A stretch of 25,929 bases of DNA from Pseudomonadota bacterium (GTDB lineage Bacteria; Pseudomonadota; Gammaproteobacteria; Pseudomonadales; Pseudomonadaceae), in NCBI GenBank assembly GCA_023388335.1, contig JAEWGL010000224.1, forward strand, positions 1 through 25,929, given 5' to 3'. Shown piece by piece: positions 7,083 to 14,942 of the stretch. Position 1 is the first letter of the stretch, and every line of letters begins with the position of its first letter. Position numbers and translations under genes: made by a program. Under the pieces are notes generated by a model, which was given only the letters and a program-made list of their open reading frames with translations, was not told the origin of the DNA and did no database searches.

Positions 7083-8098
7083 GCGGCGTCCCTCGCGCTC
7101 ATCACCTTGCGCACGGCGGCTTCGATCTTCGCGGCGTTGGGGATGTACAGGTCTTCCAAGGCATCGGAGAACGGCACTGGGGTATGCGGCGCGGTAACCA
7201 TTTCGATCGGCCCCTTGAGCGAAGCGAACGCCTTCTGCGCCACCAGCGCACTGATGTCGGTGGCCATGGAGCAGCGCGGGTTGGCTTCGTCGATCACCAC
7301 CAGGCGACCGGTCTTCTCCACGCTCTCGAGGATGCTGTCCTCGTCCAGCGGGCTGGTGGTGCGCAGGTCGAGGACTTCGCAATCGATGCCCTGGCGCGCC
7401 AGGTTGCTGGCCGCCTCCAGGGCCAAGTGGACCATGCGCCCGTACGTCACCAAGGTGATATCGTCGCCGTCGCGCAAGTAATTGGCCTCGCCGAACGGTA
7501 CGGTGTACAGCTCCTCGGGTACCTCACCCTGCAGGCTGTAGAGCAGCTTGTGCTCGCAGAAGATCACTGGGTCATTGTCGCGGATTGCCTGGATCAACAG
7601 GCCCTTGGCATCGTAGGGCGAGGACGGGCAGACCACCTTGAGGCCAGGGATGTGCGTCCACAGCGAGGTGAGCATCTGCGAGTGCTGGGCCGCGGCGCGC
7701 AGGCCGGCGCCGACCATGGTGCGCATGACCAGCGGGGTCACCGCCTTGCCGCCGAACATGTAGCGGAATTTGGCCGCCTGGTTGAGGATCTGGTCCAGGC
7801 AGCAACCGGCGAAGTCGACGAACATCAGTTCGCAGACCGGGCGCAGTCCTTGGGTCGCGGCACCGACGGCGGCACCGACGTAGCCGATCTCTGACAACGG
7901 GGCGTCGAGCACGCGACCGGGAAACTGATGGTAGAGGCCCTTGGTCACCCCGAGCACGCCGCCCCAGGCGTCGTCCTCGCCGGGAGCGCCGGCGCCGCCG
8001 GCGACATCTTCACCGATGATGAACACGCTGCTGTCACGGCGCATTTCCTGGGCCAGGGCTTCGTTGATGGCCTGTTGGTAGCTGATCTTTCTCGCCAT
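7079..8098 (-). CDS. acoB: Acetoin dehydrogenase E1 component, beta subunit
   Basis: A 339-aa transketolase-like beta subunit. With AcoA it forms the thiamine-diphosphate E1 that decarboxylates or cleaves acetoin and reductively acetylates the lipoyl group of AcoC. It resembles pyruvate dehydrogenase E1-beta throughout: IIGEDV near the N-terminus (about 27-32), APLSEIGYVGAAVGAA (66-81), FVDFAGCCLDQI, and a C-terminal half with LRTTSPLD and VIDEANP. A strong AAGGAG lies seven bases before the ATG at 8098. It starts 33 bp after acoA and overlaps acoC by four bases, so the three are translationally clustered. The similarity to general 2-oxo acid dehydrogenase subunits is resolved to acetoin by acoX and acoR next door. 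Confidence 0.95.
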   Translation of the reverse strand: MARKISYQQAINEALAQEMRRDSSVFIIGEDVAGGAGAPGEDDAWGGVLGVTKGLYHQFPGRVLDAPLSEIGYVGAAVGAATQGLRPVCELMFVDFAGCCLDQILNQAAKFRYMFGGKAVTPLVMRTMVGAGLRAAAQHSQMLTSLWTHIPGLKVVCPSSPYDAKGLLIQAIRDNDPVIFCEHKLLYSLQGEVPEELYTVPFGEANYLRDGDDITLVTYGRMVHLALEAASNLARQGIDCEVLDLRTTSPLDEDSILESVEKTGRLVVIDEANPRCSMATDISALVAQKAFASLKGPIEMVTAPHTPVPFSDALEDLYIPNAAKIEAAVRKVMSARDAA

Positions 8099-8131
8099 GG
8101 TGCTTCTCCTTGTTCTTGTTGTAGGGACGGT

Positions 8132-9109
8132 TCAGGGATAGGCGACGTAGACGTCGCGGAGCAGGTCGGCGGGGTCTGGCTTGGGGTCGCTCTTGGCGCG
8201 GCGCACGGCGTCTTCGATGAGGTCCTCGACGCGCGCGTCGATCTGCTCCAACTGCGCCTCCCCGAGCAGGCCTGCGCGGGTGACCTGCTGGCGGAACTGC
8301 AGCAGACAGTCACGGGTTTCGCGCAGGTGCTTCACTTCATCAGGGGCACGGTAGGTCTGGGCGTCGCCCTCGAAATGGCCGTAGTAGCGGGTCAGCTTGA
8401 CCTCGATCAACGACGGGCCCTGGCCGGCGCGGGCGCGCTCGATGGCCGCGCCGGCGGCCTCATGCACGGCAAAGAAGTCGAACCCGTCGATGGTCACGCC
8501 GGGCATGCCGAAGCCGGCGGCGCGATCGGCGATATGGTCGCAGGCCACCGACCAGTTCGACGCGGTGGCCTCGGCGTAGCCGTTGTTCTCGGCGACGAAG
8601 AGGCACGGCAGGTTCATGATCGAAGCGAGGTTCATGGCCTCGAACACCGCGCCTTCGTTGGAACCGCCGTCGCCAAAGAACACCACGGCCACGTCGTCAC
8701 GGCCCTTGAGCTTGGCCGCCAGGGCCGCCCCGGCGACCAGCGGCGCGCCAGCACCGACGATGCCGTTGGCGCCGAGCATGCCCTTTTCCAGGTCGGCGAT
8801 GTGCATCGAGCCGCCCTTGCCCCCGCAGACACCGGTTTTCTTGCCATAGATCTCGGCCATCATGCCGTAGACATCGACGCCCTTGGCGATGCAGTGGCCA
8901 TGGCCGCGGTGGTTGGAGGCGATGCAGTCGCTGTCGCGCAGGTGCGCCATGACCCCGGCGGCAGAAGCCTCTTCGCCGGCGTAGAGGTGGACGAAACCGG
9001 GGATCTCGCCGGTGGCGAATTCCACGTGCAGGCGTTCTTCGAAGGCACGGATGGTGCGCATCACTTCATAGGCATGCAGCAACTGCTCAGGGCTCAGGTG
9101 AGTGGACAT
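8132..9109 (-). CDS. acoA: Acetoin dehydrogenase E1 component, alpha subunit
   Basis: A 325-aa thiamine-diphosphate-binding E1-alpha subunit. The ThDP/Mg motif runs from GDG (146-148) through to ENN (174-176), the classic spacing. Earlier features are MRTIRAFEERL, the substrate-channel segment HRGHGHCIAKG (67-77) and GGKGGSMH (97-103), all typical of PDH/acetoin E1-alpha. With AcoB it forms the heterotetrameric E1 in the cytosol. CTGGAGAA provides the ribosome-binding site before the ATG at 9109, 22 bp after acoX. Its closeness to acoX and acoR distinguishes it from pyruvate or branched-chain dehydrogenase subunits. Confidence 0.95.
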   Translation of the reverse strand: MSTHLSPEQLLHAYEVMRTIRAFEERLHVEFATGEIPGFVHLYAGEEASAAGVMAHLRDSDCIASNHRGHGHCIAKGVDVYGMMAEIYGKKTGVCGGKGGSMHIADLEKGMLGANGIVGAGAPLVAGAALAAKLKGRDDVAVVFFGDGGSNEGAVFEAMNLASIMNLPCLFVAENNGYAEATASNWSVACDHIADRAAGFGMPGVTIDGFDFFAVHEAAGAAIERARAGQGPSLIEVKLTRYYGHFEGDAQTYRAPDEVKHLRETRDCLLQFRQQVTRAGLLGEAQLEQIDARVEDLIEDAVRRAKSDPKPDPADLLRDVYVAYP

Positions 9110-9131
9110 CTTGTTGTTCTCCAGGGTTGTC

Positions 9132-10187
9132 TCAACACGGGTGTGCAGGGTGTTGCCGATGGTCCCGGGGGACCGCCAGCAGGTGATGGCGGGCGGCGTA
9201 GGCGAGCACGGCCTCGACGTCGATGGTCAGGGGACCCTGATGGTCCAGGGTGATGGTCGGGGTGTCCTGTTCGGCAAAAGCGATCTCGCGTTCGCCATCA
9301 AGGGCCAGGGTTCCGCTGGCCAGGCTCAGCGAGTAGGCCACGCCCGGTGTCAGCGCACCGGCCGCGGTGATGCCGCAGCCTTGCAGCAGGCCGGGGGCCA
9401 GTGGCGCCAGCAGCGCCTGTTCGGCCTGGGGGTTGAGGCGCACCCAGGCGCCTTGCGCAGCCTTTCGCGAGACCGGGCACCACAGCCCGCACAGGGCGGA
9501 AAGACCAATGGCGTGAGGTTCGGCGAAGCAGGCGAAGACTTCGGCGATATCTTCGCTGCGGCTGATGGCGCGTGCGCCGACAAAGGGCCGAGGCGATACC
9601 GCGACTTCCACCAGCGCCCACTCGCACAGGCCTTGCTGGGGGACGCGCACCAACAGGCGCTTGTTGCGGCGCAGGCCGATGCTGGCGGGTATGCGGCCAC
9701 TGGCCTGCAGGCCGCCGGCCAGGCCCGCGCTGGTGGCTTCGCGCAGTTCCGGGAAGGCGTTGTTGGTGCCGGTGGAGAGCGTCAGCAAGGGCGTCTCGCC
9801 GACTTCGGCAGCTACAGCCTTGTGCGTGCCGTCGCCACCGAGCACGGCGATCAGCGCCACCCCGCGTTCGACCATCTGGCGTGCGGCCAGGCGGGTGTCG
9901 GCGACGGTCTGGGCCAGCGGCAGATCAAGGATCTGCAGGGCCGGCCAGTGCTGGTCACGGGCCAGGGGCCCCTGGCTGGCCTTGAGCACGGCGGCGGCGA
10001 TGCCGGTCATGTCGGTGGGCAGCAGCACCTGCGCGATGCCGGTGGCGCCGAAGGCGGCGAGCAGGCGCTGGATGGCCGAGGCCTTGTCGGTGCTGGAGTA
10101 GAGGCCGGCGTTGGCGGTCAGGCGACGCAGGTCGCGGCCGGAGGCGGGGTTGGCGATGATGCCGACGGTCAGGGCAGGTTGCGGCAT
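9132..10187 (-). CDS. acoX: AcoX, ATP-NAD-kinase-like protein of acetoin catabolism
   Basis: A 351-aa protein of the AcoX family, found with acetoin dehydrogenase genes. Its biochemical role is not established as far as I know. It has the fold signature of NAD/diacylglycerol kinases: IIANPASGRD near the N-terminus (10-19), the phosphate-binding LGGDGTHKA (116-124) and STGTNNAF (138-145). This suggests nucleotide binding and perhaps phosphorylation of a small molecule. It is the first gene of the acoXABC operon, only about 22 nt after the predicted sigma-54 transcription start, with GAGGT as ribosome-binding site. Inference: it may modify a cofactor or clear a by-product of acetoin cleavage. 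Confidence 0.9.
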   Translation of the reverse strand: MPQPALTVGIIANPASGRDLRRLTANAGLYSSTDKASAIQRLLAAFGATGIAQVLLPTDMTGIAAAVLKASQGPLARDQHWPALQILDLPLAQTVADTRLAARQMVERGVALIAVLGGDGTHKAVAAEVGETPLLTLSTGTNNAFPELREATSAGLAGGLQASGRIPASIGLRRNKRLLVRVPQQGLCEWALVEVAVSPRPFVGARAISRSEDIAEVFACFAEPHAIGLSALCGLWCPVSRKAAQGAWVRLNPQAEQALLAPLAPGLLQGCGITAAGALTPGVAYSLSLASGTLALDGEREIAFAEQDTPTITLDHQGPLTIDVEAVLAYAARHHLLAVPRDHRQHPAHPC

Positions 10188-10219
10188 GACATACCTCGAT
10201 TCTTGTTTGCCAAGGCTTG

Positions 10220-10235
10220 AGCAAGGCGAATGCCA
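10220..10235 (-). promoter_or_regulatory. Sigma-54 (-24/-12) promoter of acoXABC
   Basis: The minus strand reads TGGCATTCGCCTTGCT, matching the RpoN consensus TGGCACG-N4-TTGCW at 14 of its 16 positions (counting the four unspecified ones), with GG and GC exactly 12 bp apart. Transcription would start near 10209, giving a leader of about 22 nt before acoX. AcoR, encoded divergently, carries the GAFTGA motif needed to activate sigma-54 polymerase, which strongly supports this site. Confidence 0.85.
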
Positions 10236-10312
10236 GGTTGGCCGAATGCCGCTGCAAGGCCTGTTGCAGAGCCTTCGTCACGGGAATCCTGGTTATCGGG
10301 CGGGGTGTCCGG

Positions 10313-10329
10313 CGAGACGCAGGGTGTCA
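10313..10329. promoter_or_regulatory. Candidate AcoR operator, imperfect copy
   Basis: CGAGACGCAGGGTGTCA matches the perfect palindrome at 10356-10372 at 13 of 17 positions, and its own arms are partly symmetrical. Its centre is about 112 bp upstream of the predicted acoX transcription start. The two centres are 43 bp apart, close to four helical turns, which is typical of paired enhancer sites for sigma-54 activators. Confidence 0.55.
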
Positions 10330-10354
10330 GCCGCTGGCGGTTCGGATCGAGATC

Positions 10355-10373
10355 CTGAGACGCCGCGTCTCAG
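10355..10373. promoter_or_regulatory. Perfect 19-bp palindrome, probable AcoR enhancer site
   Basis: CTGAGACGCCGCGTCTCAG is a perfect inverted repeat around one central base. Its centre lies about 155 bp upstream of the predicted sigma-54 transcription start of acoXABC and about 100 bp before the acoR start codon. Position, symmetry and the second diverged copy make it the best candidate for AcoR binding, possibly with autoregulation of acoR. Assignment to AcoR is inference. Confidence 0.65.
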
Positions 10374-10396
10374 CCACGGCGCGAATCACGCCGCGC

Positions 10397-10425
10397 TTGT
10401 CCGGGCGTGCCGATAGGCGCTTAAT
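10397..10425 (+). promoter_or_regulatory. Possible weak sigma-70 promoter of acoR
   Basis: TTGTCC (10397-10402), a 17-bp spacer and CTTAAT (10420-10425) each match the sigma-70 consensus at 4 of 6 positions, but the -10 lacks the important first T and second A. It is placed about 40 bp before the acoR ATG. No better candidate is visible, and a weak constitutive promoter suits an activator gene. Confidence 0.3.
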
Positions 10426-10465
10426 GGACCGCATAACGACAAGAACACGAGAACCGGAGGCCCCA

Positions 10466-12340
<1,875 letters not shown>

Positions 12341-12370
12341 AAAACCCCGGCACCGGGCCGGGGTTCTTTC
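12341..12370. terminator. Bidirectional terminator between convergent acoR and accC
   Basis: CCCCGGC, a 5-nt loop and GCCGGGG form a strong hairpin starting right after the acoR stop. It has A residues on the left and T-rich sequence on the right, so it can work from both sides. It serves the convergent acoR and accC genes and marks the edge of the aco cluster. Confidence 0.85.
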
Positions 12371-12384
12371 ATCTCACGCCTAGA

Positions 12385-13740
12385 TCACTCCTGGTTGGCC
12401 AGTTTGTGCTCGAGGTAGTGAATGTTGACGCCGCCTTCGCAGAAACCTTCATCACGCACCAGGTCGCGGTGCAGGGGGATGTTGGTCTTGATGCCGTCGA
12501 CGATGATCTCGTCCAGGGCATTGCGCATGCGCGCCATGGCTTCGTCGCGGTCCTTGCCGTAGGTGATCAGCTTGCCGATCAGCGAGTCGTAGTTCGGAGG
12601 AACCGCGTAACCGCTGTACAGGTGCGAATCGACCCGCACGCCATTGCCGCCGGGGGCATGGAAGTGCTTGACGGTGCCTGGGCTCGGAATGAACTTCTTC
12701 GGGTCCTCGGCGTTGATCCGGCACTCCAGCGAGTGGCCCCGGATCACTACGTCTTCCTGGCGGAACGACAGCTTGTTGCCAGCGGCGATGCTGAGCATCT
12801 CCTTGACGATGTCGATGCCGGTGACCATCTCGGAAACCGGGTGCTCCACCTGGACACGGGTGTTCATCTCGATGAAGTAGAAGCGGCCGTTCTCGTACAG
12901 GAACTCGAAGGTGCCCGCGCCGCGATAGCCGATCTCGATGCACGCGTCCACGCAACGCTTGAAGACTTCCTGGCGGGCCTTCTCGTCGATGCCTGGGGCT
13001 GGCGCTTCTTCCAGGACCTTCTGGTGGCGGCGCTGCAGCGAGCAGTCGCGGTCACCCAGGTGGATGGCGTTGCCCTGGCCGTCGGAGAGGACCTGGACTT
13101 CCACGTGACGTGGGTTGGTCAGGAACTTCTCGAGGTAGACCATCGGGTTGCCGAAGGCAGCACCGGCTTCGGTACGGGTGAGCTTGGCCGAGGCAATCAG
13201 GTCCTCTTCCTTGTGCACCACGCGCATGCCGCGACCACCACCGCCACCGGCGGCCTTGATGATCACCGGGTAGCCAACCTCGCGGGCGATGGCCAGCGCG
13301 GTTTCTTCGTCTTCGGGCAATGGCCCCTCCGAACCCGGTACGGTCGGCACGCCCGTCTTGATCATCGCGTCCTTGGCCGAAACCTTGTCGCCCATCAGGC
13401 GAATGGTGTCGGCTTTGGGGCCGATGAAGGCGAAACCGGATTTTTCTACCTGCTCGGCGAAATCGGCGTTTTCCGCAAGGAAGCCGTAGCCCGGGTGGAT
13501 CGCAGTGGCGCCTGTCACTTCGGCAGCGGCGATGATCGCCGGGATGTGCAGGTAGGAATCCTTGGATGCCGCAGGCCCGATACAGACCGACTCGTCTGCC
13601 AGGCCCAGGTGCATCAGTTCGCGGTCAGCTGTCGAGTGGACGGCGACGGTCTTGATGCCCAGTTCTTTGCAGGCACGCAGGATCCGCAGGGCAATTTCCC
13701 CGCGGTTGGCGATCAGGACTTTTTCCAGCTTCGCAGACAT
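12385..13740 (-). CDS. accC: Acetyl-CoA carboxylase, biotin carboxylase subunit
   Basis: AccC uses ATP and bicarbonate to carboxylate the biotin carried by AccB, the first half-reaction of malonyl-CoA formation for fatty acids. The 451-aa protein is the usual length. It has IANRGEIALRI (10-20), HPGYGFLAENA, the ATP-grasp glycine loop AAGGGGGRGM (163-172), and downstream RDCSLQRRHQK, EMNTRVQVEHPVSE and GHSLECRINAEDP. I start at 13740 (MSAKLEKVL) with GGGAG upstream; a frame extension to 13761 runs into accB. It begins 17 bp after accB in the conserved accBC operon. It converges on acoR at a shared terminator. Confidence 0.98.
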   Translation of the reverse strand: MSAKLEKVLIANRGEIALRILRACKELGIKTVAVHSTADRELMHLGLADESVCIGPAASKDSYLHIPAIIAAAEVTGATAIHPGYGFLAENADFAEQVEKSGFAFIGPKADTIRLMGDKVSAKDAMIKTGVPTVPGSEGPLPEDEETALAIAREVGYPVIIKAAGGGGGRGMRVVHKEEDLIASAKLTRTEAGAAFGNPMVYLEKFLTNPRHVEVQVLSDGQGNAIHLGDRDCSLQRRHQKVLEEAPAPGIDEKARQEVFKRCVDACIEIGYRGAGTFEFLYENGRFYFIEMNTRVQVEHPVSEMVTGIDIVKEMLSIAAGNKLSFRQEDVVIRGHSLECRINAEDPKKFIPSPGTVKHFHAPGGNGVRVDSHLYSGYAVPPNYDSLIGKLITYGKDRDEAMARMRNALDEIIVDGIKTNIPLHRDLVRDEGFCEGGVNIHYLEHKLANQE

Positions 13741-13757
13741 CAAAGGCTCTCCCTGGG

Positions 13758-14213
13758 TCAAACGATGGTGAACAGCGGCTGGTCGAACTCAACCGGCTGA
13801 CCGTCTTCCACCAGGATGGATTCGATCACACCGCTGGCTTCGGCTTCGATGTGGTTCATCATCTTCATGGCTTCGACGATGCACAGGGTATCGCCCTTCT
13901 TCACGGTCTGGCCCACTTCTGCGAAGTTCGGCGAGGTCGGCGAAGGCTTGCGGTAGAAGGTACCGACCATTGGCGAACGGGCCACGGTGCCGTTGAGCTT
14001 AGGCGCGGCAGCAGCGGCTTCGGCGACCGGAGCGGCAACCGGGGCAGCGGCGACCGGTGCGGCCATCGGCGCCGGCGCGAAGTACTGCTGGGCGGCAGGG
14101 GTCTTGCTGTGACGGCTGATACGGACCGACTCTTCGCCTTCCTTGATCTCCAGTTCGTCGATGCCAGACTCTTCCAGCAGTTCGATCAGTTTCTTGACTT
14201 TACGGATATCCAT
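13758..14213 (-). CDS. accB: Acetyl-CoA carboxylase, biotin carboxyl carrier protein
   Basis: BCCP carries biotin between the AccC and AccAD active sites. The 151-aa protein has an N-terminal helix (MDIRKVKKLIELLEESGI), a Pro/Ala-rich flexible linker (about 44-75) and a C-terminal biotinyl domain. The biotinylation motif EAMKMMNHIEA places biotin on K117, and the thumb segment is present (SPTSPNFAEVGQ). It precedes accC by 17 bp on the same strand. A 97-bp leader from aroQ contains a direct repeat (14249-14271) that may be regulatory. Confidence 0.98.
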   Translation of the reverse strand: MDIRKVKKLIELLEESGIDELEIKEGEESVRISRHSKTPAAQQYFAPAPMAAPVAAAPVAAPVAEAAAAAPKLNGTVARSPMVGTFYRKPSPTSPNFAEVGQTVKKGDTLCIVEAMKMMNHIEAEASGVIESILVEDGQPVEFDQPLFTIV

Positions 14214-14248
14214 TAATCATCAACTCCCAAGGTTCGGTCAGGGGCGTA

Positions 14249-14271
14249 ATTGAAAACGTATTGAAAAACGT
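14249..14271. repeat. Direct repeat in the aroQ-accB gap
   Basis: ATTGAAAACGT (14249-14259) is followed directly by ATTGAAAAACGT (14260-14271), and the second copy ends in the palindrome AAACGTTT (14266-14273). It lies about 36-58 bp before accB. It is AT-rich compared with its surroundings. It could be an operator or an element of an accB-proximal promoter; no known regulator motif was recognised. Confidence 0.5.
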
Positions 14272-14310
14272 TTCTCGTGAGCCCGGCCACTCAGGGCCGT
14301 GGTCTCGTCA

Positions 14311-14763
14311 TCAGGGCTTTGCGTTAGCAGCCAGGTGTTCCAGGGCGGACTCCAGGGCCAGCCGGTAACCGCTGGCGCCCAGGCCGCAAATCACCCCTAC
14401 CGCCACGTCGGAGAAGTAGGAGTGATGGCGAAAAGGTTCACGTTTGTGCACGTTGGACAGATGCACTTCGATGAATGGGATGCTCACCGCCAGCAATGCG
14501 TCACGTAATGCAACGCTGGTGTGGGTAAAAGCCGCCGGATTGATCAGGATGAAGTCCACGCCCTCGTTGCGCGCGGCGTGGATACGGTCGATCAGCTCGT
14601 ATTCGGCGTTGCTTTGCAGGTACTGCAGATGGTGACCAGCGGCGCGTGCGCGCTGCTCCAGGTCCTGGTTGATCTGGGCCAGGGTCACGGCGCCATAGAC
14701 GCCCGGCTCGCGGGTGCCCAGCAGGTTCAGGTTGGGGCCGTGCAGGACCAGTAGGGTTGCCAT
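14311..14763 (-). CDS. aroQ: 3-dehydroquinate dehydratase, type II
   Basis: AroQ converts 3-dehydroquinate to 3-dehydroshikimate, the third step of the shikimate pathway, as a dodecamer of about 150-residue subunits. The 150-aa product has LVLHGPNLNLLGTREPGVYG (5-24), giving the conserved Asn11, Arg18 and catalytic Tyr23. It also has the substrate-binding INPAAFTHTSVALRDAL and FIEVHLSNVHKREPFRHHSY, with the catalytic His. I start at 14763, preceded by AAGGAAA; the open frame extends to 14859 but the extra residues are not family-like. It lies upstream of accBC on the same strand, an arrangement known from Pseudomonas. Confidence 0.97.
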   Translation of the reverse strand: MATLLVLHGPNLNLLGTREPGVYGAVTLAQINQDLEQRARAAGHHLQYLQSNAEYELIDRIHAARNEGVDFILINPAAFTHTSVALRDALLAVSIPFIEVHLSNVHKREPFRHHSYFSDVAVGVICGLGASGYRLALESALEHLAANAKP

Positions 14764-14884
14764 CTGCGGTTTCCTTGGATTTGTAGGGCAATTCGACATA
14801 GCGCGGCGACTATGCCGCAAAGCGGTTGCGAGTGTCCAGTTCCCCGGAATAGCCAGCACGATTACCGAGATTCACGCAAAGTAT

Positions 14885-14910
14885 GTGACCAACTGTTTGA
14901 AATTGGTCAC
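14885..14910. promoter_or_regulatory. Operator-like inverted repeat upstream of aroQ-accBC
   Basis: GTGACCAA and TTGGTCAC form a perfect 8-bp inverted repeat around a 10-nt centre, in the 179-bp gap between dsbD and aroQ. No T tract follows on either strand, so a protein-binding site or an mRNA hairpin is more likely than a classical terminator. The distance to the aroQ ATG is about 120 bp. Confidence 0.5.
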
Positions 14911-14942
14911 GTAGGTCAGCTATTTGGCCGCCACGGGGGAAG

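Noticed and set aside
10355..10373. Palindrome considered as a transcription terminator
   Set aside because: It has no T tract on either strand and lies between two divergent genes, where a regulator site is the better explanation.
12406..13800. 464-codon open frame opposite accC
   Set aside because: Antisense shadow of a highly conserved housekeeping gene; no ribosome-binding site or recognisable domain.
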